Origin: Bacteroidales bacterium
Lineage (GTDB): Bacteria > Bacteroidota > Bacteroidia > Bacteroidales > UBA932
DNA length: 43,241 nt
NCBI GenBank assembly: GCA_017453565.1
Contig: JAFTEQ010000021.1
Coordinates: 1 to 43,241, forward strand
Direction of reading: 5' to 3'
Shown: one piece after another, positions 33,484-41,704 of the stretch
Numbering within the stretch: position 1 is the stretch's first letter
Layout: each line of letters begins with the position of its first letter
Notes under the pieces: model-generated
Told to the model about the DNA's origin: nothing
Database searches by the model: none
What the model saw: the letters and a program-made list of their open reading frames with translations, nothing else
Translations under genes and position numbers: made by a program

Positions 33484-34926
33484 CTACTTCTCCTTATATT
33501 GAATCTCTTTCTTGTTGATAATCAGCACGGGACCATCCCAGAGAGGAAGGCCTCTGAGCGCCCAGGCATCGTTCTCCCTCTGGTTCGGGACAGGAGCGAC
33601 CGCCTTCAGTTCGTGGACATAACCGGTCACCAGGTCGACGTAGACCAGTTGCTGGAAATCGACCCCGGTAAGATTCAAGTCCACAAGCTGCCGCTCCAGA
33701 CTGGAATCGGGCCGGCCGCCGCCCAGCCACAGCACGGCTCCGATGGCCTTGCCGTTCCGCTGCACGCCGAAGCCCTCGATCTGATAGCGCCGCGCACCCT
33801 CGAAACGCACACTTTCGCAGGGCTTCAAATCTGGAGTAAAGATACTCGTAACATGCTGTACGCCATAGAATTTAGGACGCTTATAGACGGGCTCGCCTGT
33901 CAGACGGCAACGGAGCAGACCGTAGGACTGAAGCATCCAGCCGTAGTTGAGGTCGACCATCGTGAAGAAGGAATAGGGAACGCCCAGGCCGAAATGGTTC
34001 ATAGCCTGCTGCAGGTCCCATTTCACCTGGCTGTATTCGGTCCACTCGATGCTGTTCATAGCGTGGCCGTACTCGAGCTGGCCCGGGCAGCCCGTCTCGC
34101 CCTGCAGCAGCCCGATGCGGGGGTTGTAGGCGTCTACGTCGGCGCGGAGCTGCCGCACTGCGGGCGGCACCTTGCTGGTCACGGGCCAGTAGGCGTGGAA
34201 GGTGATATAATCTATGAGCTCGATTCCGCCCAGGCGCTTGATTTCCTCCAGGCCCTGGCGGATGTACTTGCGGTCGGGCGAGCAGCTGGCAAACGCGGCG
34301 ATCTTCGCATCGGGAGCAACCTCGCGGATGACCTTCGCCGTACGCACGAACAGGTTGGCGTAGCGCGGCCAGGAGTCGAGGTTGGCGCGGCCGTCGGGCT
34401 CGTTCCAGACCTCCCACATGGTCACCTTGTCTTTATAGCGGGACACCGTGGCGCGCACATAACGCAGCCAGCCGTCCATGATGGGACCGTCGGTGAACAG
34501 TTTGGCGCCAAGGTTGTCGCCATGCTCAGAGTACACGGGATTACCGTAGCACAGGCACATCCAGGGGTGGATGCCTTCTTCCAGAAGCCCGTTCACGTGC
34601 TCGTCGAGCCAGGCGAAATCGTATTTTCCTTTTTTCTTTTCGGTCTTGGCCCAGCCGCTCTGCAGGCGGGCATAGCCCACACCGGTCTCACGCATATACT
34701 GCCGGAACTTGGAGAAGTCGGCGTAGTCGCGGTCCATGGTCTCGGCACCCACGCTCCAGAGCGAGGGTTCGTTCAGGTTCGAAGGCCTTGGAATGATTTC
34801 CCCCACGACGGGCAGGGGCGCGGGATGGTTGCGCAAGTTCTCCCAGGTTACGGATTTCCTGAGGTCCTGTGCCCCGGCGAGACTGCCGGCGAGCAGAAGG
34901 AGAACGGTAAACAAACAGCGTCTCAT
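33484..34926 (-). CDS. clan GH-A glycoside hydrolase (GH39-like), copy 1
   Basis: 480 residues; signal peptide ending about 'LAGAQ', so periplasmic or surface. A TIM barrel with the acid/base Glu176 in 'WEVWNEPDG' and nucleophile Glu277 in 'LLQGETGCP' marks a retaining clan GH-A enzyme, nearest in feel to GH39/GH5-like beta-glycosidases. A C-terminal beta sandwich completes it ('LPLWDGPVLIINKK'). Start is 3 nt downstream of the GH28 stop. It is paralogous to the gene at 36209-37663, nearly identical over the first ~130 residues and diverged after that. Confidence 0.8.
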   Translation of the reverse strand: MRRCLFTVLLLLAGSLAGAQDLRKSVTWENLRNHPAPLPVVGEIIPRPSNLNEPSLWSVGAETMDRDYADFSKFRQYMRETGVGYARLQSGWAKTEKKKGKYDFAWLDEHVNGLLEEGIHPWMCLCYGNPVYSEHGDNLGAKLFTDGPIMDGWLRYVRATVSRYKDKVTMWEVWNEPDGRANLDSWPRYANLFVRTAKVIREVAPDAKIAAFASCSPDRKYIRQGLEEIKRLGGIELIDYITFHAYWPVTSKVPPAVRQLRADVDAYNPRIGLLQGETGCPGQLEYGHAMNSIEWTEYSQVKWDLQQAMNHFGLGVPYSFFTMVDLNYGWMLQSYGLLRCRLTGEPVYKRPKFYGVQHVTSIFTPDLKPCESVRFEGARRYQIEGFGVQRNGKAIGAVLWLGGGRPDSSLERQLVDLNLTGVDFQQLVYVDLVTGYVHELKAVAPVPNQRENDAWALRGLPLWDGPVLIINKKEIQYKEK

Positions 34927-34929
34927 AGA

Positions 34930-36195
34930 TTATCGGGTTTCAAAAGTAGTATTGTTGAACACGAAGCCTTCCACGTGCTGGAAGATGATGTCTTCTTTCT
35001 GTCCCGGCTCCGACACCCGGACAAAACTGCAATTATCGAAACTGAAGCGTTGCAGCGGATTTCCCTCCCTGCCACAGAAAATGGGGAAATGATTCGCCGT
35101 CGCACGGATGTTCGAGAAATGGATATCCCTGACGGCGTCCACCTCATTCTTATCCTTCATGAAGGCATAGATGGGTCTTCCGTAAATGCCGTCCATCACG
35201 ATGTTCGAAAAAACCATGTTCTCCACCAGGCTTTTCTCCCGGCCGAAATCGTAATTGCGGGGATAGGAAGAGTTCGGCAGGGTGATGCCGATGCCGTCGC
35301 GCGAGTCGGTGATGACGAGGTTGGAGAAAGTGCAGTTCCGCATGACGCCGTCGTTGCAGAAGGCGATGCGGATGCCGTAGCAGCAGGTGCGGAGGATGCA
35401 ATTGGTGACGACCACCCGTTCCAGGGGCTTGTTTTCCTTGAGCGAACGGCTGTTGGCGCGGATGATGATACAGTCGTCCCCCGTCTGGATGTGGCAGTCG
35501 GACACGGTGACGTCGCGGCTGCAGTTGATGTGGATGCCGTCGTTGTTGGGATAGCGCAGTTCCGCGAGGATGTGCAGCCCCCGCATCATGACCCGGTCGC
35601 AGTCATGGATCCAGTAACTCCAGCCGGAAGGCTGGTTGGTCATGGTCACGTCTTCGATGACCACATCCTTGCAGCCCGCAAAGAAAACGACCCGCGGGAG
35701 CGTCTTCTCGTTGGGATACTTCCGCTTGAAGAACCATTTCCCGGAATTGCCGGGTTTTTCCAGCGGCACGATGTGGTGGGTGCCGTTCCCGTCGATGACC
35801 CCGTGCCCGGTAATGGCAATCCGTTCGGCCTCGTCGGCGAAGATCATGCAGGCGTTCCGGTTGCCCCGGGGCAGGTTCTCGCTGTTGACGTGTTTGACAT
35901 CCTTCCAGTCTGGGAAGTCCTCGATGTTCGGAGACGCCAGCAGGCGGGCCGTCCGCTCCAGGTGCAGGTCCACCCCGTCCTTGAGCTGGATGGGGCCCGT
36001 GAGGTAAACGCCGTCGGAGAGGACCACCCGGCCGCCTCCGGCCTTGCTGCAGGCGTCGATGGCCTTCTGGATGGCCTCGGTGTTCATTTTGACGCCGTCG
36101 CCCTTGGCGCCGTATTTACGGACGTCGTAGTCTGCGGCACGGAGCGTCACCCCGGCCAGCAGCAGGAAGAGCGATGCGAAGACGATTCTTTTCAT
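34930..36195 (-). CDS. GH28 polygalacturonase-like, copy 1
   Basis: 421 residues from the ATG at 36195; a longer frame lacks a signal peptide in place. Right-handed beta-helix with 'YDVRKYGAKGDGVKMNT', 'IDGNGTHH', 'PNNDGIHINCSRDV' and 'GDDCI' (the three catalytic Asp of GH28). The usual Gly-His-Gly is replaced ('CCYGIRIAF'), so the substrate or mechanism may differ from pectin polygalacturonases. Secreted enzyme; cleaves galacturonan-like or rhamnogalacturonan-like chains (inference). Homologous to 37667-38914, with a 92-bp stretch of perfect DNA identity. Confidence 0.85.
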   Translation of the reverse strand: MKRIVFASLFLLLAGVTLRAADYDVRKYGAKGDGVKMNTEAIQKAIDACSKAGGGRVVLSDGVYLTGPIQLKDGVDLHLERTARLLASPNIEDFPDWKDVKHVNSENLPRGNRNACMIFADEAERIAITGHGVIDGNGTHHIVPLEKPGNSGKWFFKRKYPNEKTLPRVVFFAGCKDVVIEDVTMTNQPSGWSYWIHDCDRVMMRGLHILAELRYPNNDGIHINCSRDVTVSDCHIQTGDDCIIIRANSRSLKENKPLERVVVTNCILRTCCYGIRIAFCNDGVMRNCTFSNLVITDSRDGIGITLPNSSYPRNYDFGREKSLVENMVFSNIVMDGIYGRPIYAFMKDKNEVDAVRDIHFSNIRATANHFPIFCGREGNPLQRFSFDNCSFVRVSEPGQKEDIIFQHVEGFVFNNTTFETR

Positions 36196-36208
36196 AGTAG
36201 GCAATTCT

Positions 36209-37663
36209 TTATAATGGCTTATAATCCAACGCTTTGCGCTCAATAAGCAGAATGGGGCCATCCCAGAGGGGAAGGTCGCTGAAACCGATGTTCCCGTCTC
36301 CTTTGCCCACCAGCCGGTCTTTCAGGCCTGCCACCTCGTGGACGTAGCCCGTCACCATATCCACATAGACCGGGTCGGACAGCCTCAGTCCGCTTATCCG
36401 GACATTGACCAGCTGACGATCCAGAGAGGAGGTGGGGCGGTTTCCGGAGAACCAGAGCAGGCAGCCGACGGCGCGATTCTTATTTCTGACGCCAAAGCAG
36501 GTGAGTTTGTGCTGCGCGTCACATTCGACATGCACCGCCGGGTCCGCTTTCAGGTCCGGCGTAAAGACACTCGTAACGTGCTGCACCCCGTAGTATTTGG
36601 GCCGTTTGTAAACCGGAGTCCTCTGCAAGTTGCAGCGGATCAGGCCGTACGACTGGAGCATCCAGCCGTAGTTAAGGTCGACCATGGTGAAGAAGGAATA
36701 GGGAATACCATAGCCAAAATGAGACAGGGCCTGACGCAAATCCCATTTGACCTGACTGTATTCGGTCCACTCATAACTGTGCATGGCATGCCCGTATTCC
36801 AGTTGGGCCGGGCATCCCGTTTCGCCCTGAAGCAGTTTGATGTGGGGCGAAAAAGCAGCCACATCCTTACGCAGTTCTTCAATGTAACGCTGGGCTCCCT
36901 CCGGAATGGGATAGTAGGAATGATAGGTCAGATAGTCCATATATTCCAATCCGCCCAAACGCTGAATCTCCTTGAGTCCCAAGCGGATAAAAGGTTTCAC
37001 AGGATTGCATGCGGCAAAGCCCGCGATCTTTGCCTCGGGATCCACCTCGCGGATGGCCTTCGCCGTGCGCACGAACAGATGGGCATATGCGTCGTGGGCA
37101 TCCTTGTTGGCGGGGCCGTCGGGCTCGTTCCAGACCTCCCACAGGGTCACCTTTCCTTTATAGCGGGCCACGATGGTACGCACATAACGCAACCAGCCGT
37201 CCATGACGGGACCGTCGGCAAACAACTTGGAGCGATTCAGGTCGGCCGGATTGTCTCCGCGCTCCGCATAGATTGGGTTCCCGTAACAGAGGCACATCCA
37301 GGGATGGATGCCTTCTTCCAGCAGCCCGTTCACGTGCTCGTCGAGCCAGGCGAAATCGTATTTGCCCTTCTTCTTTTCGGTCTTGGCCCAACCGCTCTGC
37401 AGACGGGCGTAGCCCACGCCGGTGTCCTTCATATACTGCCGGAACTTGGAAAAGTCGGCGTAGTCGCGGTCCATGGTCTCAGCCCCGACGCTCCAGAGCG
37501 AGGGTTCGTTCAGGTTCGAGGGCCTGGGGATGATTTCCCCCACGACAGGCAGGGGTGCGGGATGATTGCGCAGGTTCTCCCAGGTTACGGATTTCCTGAG
37601 GTCCTGGGCCCCGGCGAGACTGCCGGTAAGCAGAAAGAGGGCAGCTATCAAACAGCGTCTCAT
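36209..37663 (-). CDS. clan GH-A glycoside hydrolase (GH39-like), copy 2
   Basis: 484 residues; same layout as copy 1: signal peptide to 'LAGAQ', acid/base Glu180 in 'WEVWNEPDG', nucleophile Glu281 in 'LLQGETGCP'. Differences cluster after residue ~130, including a 4-residue insert ('PADLNRS' for 'LGA'), the loop near 'YYPIPEGAQRYIEEL', and the C-terminal sandwich. This suggests a shared scaffold with altered substrate contacts. It follows the second GH28 copy after a 3-nt gap. Confidence 0.8.
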   Translation of the reverse strand: MRRCLIAALFLLTGSLAGAQDLRKSVTWENLRNHPAPLPVVGEIIPRPSNLNEPSLWSVGAETMDRDYADFSKFRQYMKDTGVGYARLQSGWAKTEKKKGKYDFAWLDEHVNGLLEEGIHPWMCLCYGNPIYAERGDNPADLNRSKLFADGPVMDGWLRYVRTIVARYKGKVTLWEVWNEPDGPANKDAHDAYAHLFVRTAKAIREVDPEAKIAGFAACNPVKPFIRLGLKEIQRLGGLEYMDYLTYHSYYPIPEGAQRYIEELRKDVAAFSPHIKLLQGETGCPAQLEYGHAMHSYEWTEYSQVKWDLRQALSHFGYGIPYSFFTMVDLNYGWMLQSYGLIRCNLQRTPVYKRPKYYGVQHVTSVFTPDLKADPAVHVECDAQHKLTCFGVRNKNRAVGCLLWFSGNRPTSSLDRQLVNVRISGLRLSDPVYVDMVTGYVHEVAGLKDRLVGKGDGNIGFSDLPLWDGPILLIERKALDYKPL

Positions 37664-37666
37664 AGA

Positions 37667-38914
37667 TTATAAGGTTTCAAAAGTGGTATTGTTGAACACG
37701 AAGCCTTCGGCATATTGGAAGACGAACGGCGCCTCCGGATCGGTACGCACAAAGCGGCAGCCATCAAACACGAAACGCCGCAGCGGAACGTCTTTCCGGC
37801 CCTTGAAGAGCGGGAAGGTGCGCCCGAACGATCTGACGTTCGAGAAACGGATATCCTGCATGGCCTCCACATGGGTTTCGTCCGAGTCGTCTATCTGCGC
37901 CTGGATAGGCTGGCCGTAGATACCGTCCATCACGATGTCCGAGAAGAGCAGATGCTCCATCCGCGTAGCTTCCCGGCCGTAGTCGGGGTTCGGGCGCGGC
38001 GACGGCAGGTGCAGCCCGATGCCGATCTTGCTGTCGGTAATCACCAGGTTCGAAGCCGTGCAGTTGCGGATGACACCGTCGTTCCGCCAGCCCACGCGGA
38101 TGCCGCAGGCGCGACTGCGCAGCACGCAGTTGGTGATGACCGCACGCTCCATGACCTTGTTCTCCTTAAGGGAGCGGCTGTTGGCACGCAGCACGATGCA
38201 GTCGTCCCCCGTCTCTATCTGACAGTCCGAAATGGTGACGTCGCGGCTGCAGTTGAGGTGGATGCCGTCGTTGTTGGGGTAGCGCAGTTCGGAGAAGATC
38301 CGCAGCCCGCGGATGGAAACGCGGTCGCAGTCGTGGATCCAGTAGCCCCAGCCGGCGGGCTGGTTCACCATAGTCACGTTCTCCAGCCGCACGTCGGAGC
38401 AGCCGGTGAAAAAGACCATCCGCGGCAGCGACTTGGTGATCTCGTAGATACGCTCGTACTCCCAGCCGTTCTTGTCGGGCGTGTCGCGTTTGCGTACGTG
38501 GAAGGTTCCGTTGCCGTCGATGGTTCCCTCGCCCGTAATGGCGATGTCGTGCGCCTCGTCGGCGAAGATGACGCAGGCGTTGCGCGAGCGGGCCAGGTTC
38601 ATGCTCTCCACGTGTTTCACCTCCTTCCATTCGGGGAAGTCCTCAATGTTCGGAGAAGCCAGCAGGCGGGCCGTCCGCTCGAGGTGCAGGTCCACCCCGT
38701 CCTTGAGCTGGATGGGGCCCGTGAGGTAGACGCCGTCCGTGAGGACCACGCGGCCGCCTCCGGCCTTGCTGCAGGCATCGATGGCTTTCTGGATGGCTTC
38801 GGTGTTCATTTTGACGCCGTCGCCCTTGGCGCCGTATTTACGGACGTCGTAGTCTGCGGCACGGAGCGTCACCCCGGCCAGCAGCAGGAAAGAAAGGAAA
38901 AACAGCTGTTTCAT
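37667..38914 (-). CDS. GH28 polygalacturonase-like, copy 2
   Basis: 415 residues, signal peptide to about 'TLRAA'. Catalytic Asp motifs 'PNNDGIHLNCSRDV' and 'GDDCI' kept; the Gly-His-Gly is again replaced ('ACGIRVGW'). Both copies end in the same 'EGFVFNNTTFET' strand. Its ATG overlaps the end of the FucI-like gene by 4 nt (ATGA). Secreted partner of the GH-A enzyme coded immediately downstream. Confidence 0.85.
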   Translation of the reverse strand: MKQLFFLSFLLLAGVTLRAADYDVRKYGAKGDGVKMNTEAIQKAIDACSKAGGGRVVLTDGVYLTGPIQLKDGVDLHLERTARLLASPNIEDFPEWKEVKHVESMNLARSRNACVIFADEAHDIAITGEGTIDGNGTFHVRKRDTPDKNGWEYERIYEITKSLPRMVFFTGCSDVRLENVTMVNQPAGWGYWIHDCDRVSIRGLRIFSELRYPNNDGIHLNCSRDVTISDCQIETGDDCIVLRANSRSLKENKVMERAVITNCVLRSRACGIRVGWRNDGVIRNCTASNLVITDSKIGIGLHLPSPRPNPDYGREATRMEHLLFSDIVMDGIYGQPIQAQIDDSDETHVEAMQDIRFSNVRSFGRTFPLFKGRKDVPLRRFVFDGCRFVRTDPEAPFVFQYAEGFVFNNTTFETL

Positions 38915-40374
38915 CGGATGCAGTGGAATTCAAAGCTCATGATGCCGGCGAGCGCCTCCAACTGGGACAGCCAGTCTCCGTCCACGATGGCGTAGTGCTG
39001 GGTGGCACCGATACGGAGCACCTGCTCCCAGAGTTCCTTGACGGGCACGACGGGTTTGAAAATGGTGTGGCTGTAGGTGGCCAGCAGATGCTTCTTGGCG
39101 CTCTGGGGCGTGTCTTTCTCGGACAGGCTCTCTGCCAGGAAGGCGATGAGCTTGTACTTGCCGTTCTCCTCGTAAAGACCCGCCACGGTCTTGAGCCCTG
39201 GGCTGAAGCGATACCAGGCGAAGGGAGCCCCGGCATATTTCCAGCTGGTCTTGGCGAAGCGCACGTCGCGCGAAATGATCACGTTCTGCTGCCAGGCAGG
39301 GTCGTTGTGGTCATTGGGACCGGCGTGGCCGCCCGCAAAGGTGCCGAATTCGTCTTCAATGTGGAAGGGTTCCACGAAATTGACGTTCTTCCCGCTCAAG
39401 AGCTTTAATATATAGGTAATGAGTCCCGCGCCGATGTCGGCCTCGGGCACCAGCACGCTCACGTTCTCGTTGAACCACTGCGGGTAGAAGCCCGCCCGGC
39501 AGCCGGCAATGCGGAAAGTGGCCTGGTCGATGTCGTTGTAGACATAGCAGTCGATGTCGTTCTTCTGGGCGAGTTTCTTGATGCCCAGGGTCGCCTTCAC
39601 GCAGCCGATGAACTTGTCGTACTCCACGTCGGGCATCATCTTGTACTTGGAGGTCAGTTCGTCGGCATAGGCCTTGACTTCCTCCTCGCTCAGGTTTTCG
39701 ATCTCCGTACCGTAGTCGCTGTAGGGCAGATAATGGATTTCGGGGCCGATCTTGGTGAAGAGGTCGTAGTTGTCGATGTAGGTGCTCCACATGGCCTCGT
39801 TCATATTGGCCATGAGTCCCACGTTGGAGTGACGCAGGATGGCGCGCACGCGGGCCGCCGAGGCGAAGGTACGGACCTGTTCCGTAATCTGGTCGCGGGT
39901 GCCCATCACCGTTTTCACTCCCTTCCGTCCCGTACGGACCACGCTGCCGGAGCCCTCGAGCGAACCCACCAGCGTACCGGCGCAGAGATAGTCGATGAAG
40001 TCATCCTCGTCGAGGGTGGTCTCGAAACTCATCTTGTTCTTCGCCACGTTGCAGAAGATGACGGGCATGTCGGGACAGTCGCGCAGGAACCTGATCCAGG
40101 CGAAGTCTTCGCTCCAGGAGAGGAACTCGGCATAGACGAAATCGACCTTTTCGTCGTAGAAGAGGCGCATCGCCCGTTCGGCATCGGCGCGTTCGTAGAC
40201 GATGCCCGGATCGACCAGGTCGAGGAAATCCATCGAAGCCTTGATGGCCTCCACGGCCTTCAGCTTCCGCTCATGGTAGGTCCCCCGTTTCGGACCGGAA
40301 AGGTTCTTGAAGCGCGGGGAAGCAATCAGCAGCAGGCCGGCGCGGGCCTTGCGTGTCTTGTCGTTTTTATTCAT
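38911..40374 (-). CDS. L-fucose isomerase-related protein (FucI/AraA-like fold)
   Basis: 487 residues from the ATG at 40374, which overlaps the transporter gene by 8 nt; an in-frame TTG two codons earlier is less likely. No signal peptide. It has the three-part layout of the L-fucose/L-arabinose isomerase superfamily, with a central metal region ('CYVYNDIDQATFRIAGC', 'VLVPEADIGAGLITYIL') and 'EDEFGTFAGGHAGPND'. It is shorter than true FucI (~590). The reaction is probably aldose-ketose isomerisation of the imported sugar. Confidence 0.75.
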   Translation of the reverse strand: MNKNDKTRKARAGLLLIASPRFKNLSGPKRGTYHERKLKAVEAIKASMDFLDLVDPGIVYERADAERAMRLFYDEKVDFVYAEFLSWSEDFAWIRFLRDCPDMPVIFCNVAKNKMSFETTLDEDDFIDYLCAGTLVGSLEGSGSVVRTGRKGVKTVMGTRDQITEQVRTFASAARVRAILRHSNVGLMANMNEAMWSTYIDNYDLFTKIGPEIHYLPYSDYGTEIENLSEEEVKAYADELTSKYKMMPDVEYDKFIGCVKATLGIKKLAQKNDIDCYVYNDIDQATFRIAGCRAGFYPQWFNENVSVLVPEADIGAGLITYILKLLSGKNVNFVEPFHIEDEFGTFAGGHAGPNDHNDPAWQQNVIISRDVRFAKTSWKYAGAPFAWYRFSPGLKTVAGLYEENGKYKLIAFLAESLSEKDTPQSAKKHLLATYSHTIFKPVVPVKELWEQVLRIGATQHYAIVDGDWLSQLEALAGIMSFEFHCIR

Positions 40375-41629
40375 GGTCAATGTGGTTGTTGTCGTAATCT
40401 TTCTGGTAGCGGAGGCGGGCCACGACGAGCATCAGCAGGCCGCAGACCAGCCAGACGGCAGCGAGGATGGGGAAGGTCCTGGAAAGGCTGCCCATACTCT
40501 GCTTGAGGGCACCCAGCACCACCGGGGCGAAGGCGCCCACGGCAAAGCCGGTCATAATCATGGCGCTGGAGCACGAGGCGTGCAAGCGCGGCGGAGTCAC
40601 ATCGTAGAGGACGCTGTAGGTATTGGCATCGAAGAAGGCCCGGAAGAAGCCCCAGCCCGCGAAACTCAGGTAAAGCACCAGCAGCGACGGATGGCCGCCC
40701 ATGAGCAGCAGGAACAGCGCACCGCCCAGCAGGCCCAGGGCCTGCAGCACCATCCGGATCCTGTGGTTGCGTACCGCCAGACGGTCGGAGAGGGAGCCGG
40801 CGAGCAGGATGCCGGCAAAGGCGGCGGCGTAAGTCCAGAACATGGAGTTGAATCCGGCGGTGGCCTGGTTCTGGGCGAATTCCTCCTGCAGGTAAGCGGG
40901 CACCCAGGTCATGTAGCCCGTAATCACGAAGATGAGTCCGCTGAAGCCAATGGTGAGCATGAGGGCCGTAGGCGTGGTGAAGACGGTCTTGAAGCCGTCG
41001 AAGAAGCCCGGTTTGTTCCCGGCGGGGACGACGGCGTCTTCCTGCTGCGGCTGCGCGGCCTTGAAGTCTTTCAGGCGCACGATCATGAGGATGCCCCAGA
41101 AGATACCCACGGCACCGAAGATGATGAAGGAGTACTGCCAGCCCAGCCTGTCGGCGATGAGTCCGGCCAGCCAGCCGGCAAGGATGACTCCTATATAATA
41201 TGCAGTCTGGTGGATGGACATGGCCCGCGCGCGGGTGTCCGTGTGGTACTGCCCCAGGAGCGAATAATTGGCGGGACCGAAGAAGGCCTCGCCTCCTCCC
41301 GTAGCCACGGACCGCAGGATGACCAGCCAGAAGAAACTGGTGGCCAGACCGGTGAACATGGTGGCCACGCTCCAGAAGAGGATGCTCAAGGTGGTGACCC
41401 ATTTGCGGCTGAAGCGGTCGCCCGCCCAGCCCCCGATGGGTACCATGGCCGCATAGAAAAGGTTGAAGATGGTAGCGATCAGGCCCACGGAGGTGTCGGT
41501 GAGCGAGAGGGCGTCGCGGATAGCGGGCAGGACCGTGTTGAACACCTGTCTGTCGGCCTGGTTGAGCAGGTAGGCCATCCAGAGCAGCAGGAGGACCTCC
41601 CATTTATAATTCTTCGAAACAGTTTTCAT
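40367..41629 (-). CDS. MFS sugar/uronate transporter
   Basis: 420 residues, 12 predicted TM helices. The motif-A loop 'GGWAGDRFSRKWV' and a helix-4 'RSVATGGGEAFFGPAN' match the anion:cation-symporter/hexuronate branch of the MFS, which imports sugar acids and related small sugars by proton symport. A long central loop lies at ~200. First gene of the operon, transcribed from the divergent promoter at 41656-41663. Confidence 0.88.
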   Translation of the reverse strand: MKTVSKNYKWEVLLLLWMAYLLNQADRQVFNTVLPAIRDALSLTDTSVGLIATIFNLFYAAMVPIGGWAGDRFSRKWVTTLSILFWSVATMFTGLATSFFWLVILRSVATGGGEAFFGPANYSLLGQYHTDTRARAMSIHQTAYYIGVILAGWLAGLIADRLGWQYSFIIFGAVGIFWGILMIVRLKDFKAAQPQQEDAVVPAGNKPGFFDGFKTVFTTPTALMLTIGFSGLIFVITGYMTWVPAYLQEEFAQNQATAGFNSMFWTYAAAFAGILLAGSLSDRLAVRNHRIRMVLQALGLLGGALFLLLMGGHPSLLVLYLSFAGWGFFRAFFDANTYSVLYDVTPPRLHASCSSAMIMTGFAVGAFAPVVLGALKQSMGSLSRTFPILAAVWLVCGLLMLVVARLRYQKDYDNNHIDHE

Positions 41630-41638
41630 GACGCTAAC

Positions 41639-41655
41639 TGTGGTGTAGTGTGGTG
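41639..41655. promoter_or_regulatory. candidate operator: TGTGGTG direct repeat
   Basis: TGTGGTG occurs at 41639-41645 and 41649-41655, starts 10 bp apart, one helical turn. It lies just downstream of the sugar operon's -7 box and at the -33 region of the GntR gene, so one bound repressor could block both divergent promoters. Confidence 0.45.
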
Positions 41656-41663
41656 CAAATATA
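41656..41663 (-). promoter_or_regulatory. -7 box of the eight-gene sugar operon
   Basis: TATATTTG on the minus strand, 26 nt before the ATG at 41629. Confidence 0.6.
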
Positions 41664-41675
41664 CGAAATAATCCT

Positions 41676-41683
41676 TATCTTTG
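41676..41683 (+). promoter_or_regulatory. -7 box of the GntR regulator gene
   Basis: TATCTTTG, 21 nt before the ATG at 41705. It rules out the upstream in-frame TTG at 41681 as the start. Confidence 0.6.
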
Positions 41684-41704
41684 CAATCAAAACCGACCGC
41701 AACC

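Noticed and set aside
31459-36246. A 1595-codon open frame on the plus strand
   Set aside because: It lies antisense to the ROK, PMI-like, GH-A and GH28 genes, crosses their junctions, and has no family wording or promoter. Long antisense frames are expected with high GC and strong third-base bias.
30774-41629. A classical polysaccharide utilisation locus
   Set aside because: No SusC- or SusD-like gene is present, so the term would be misleading.
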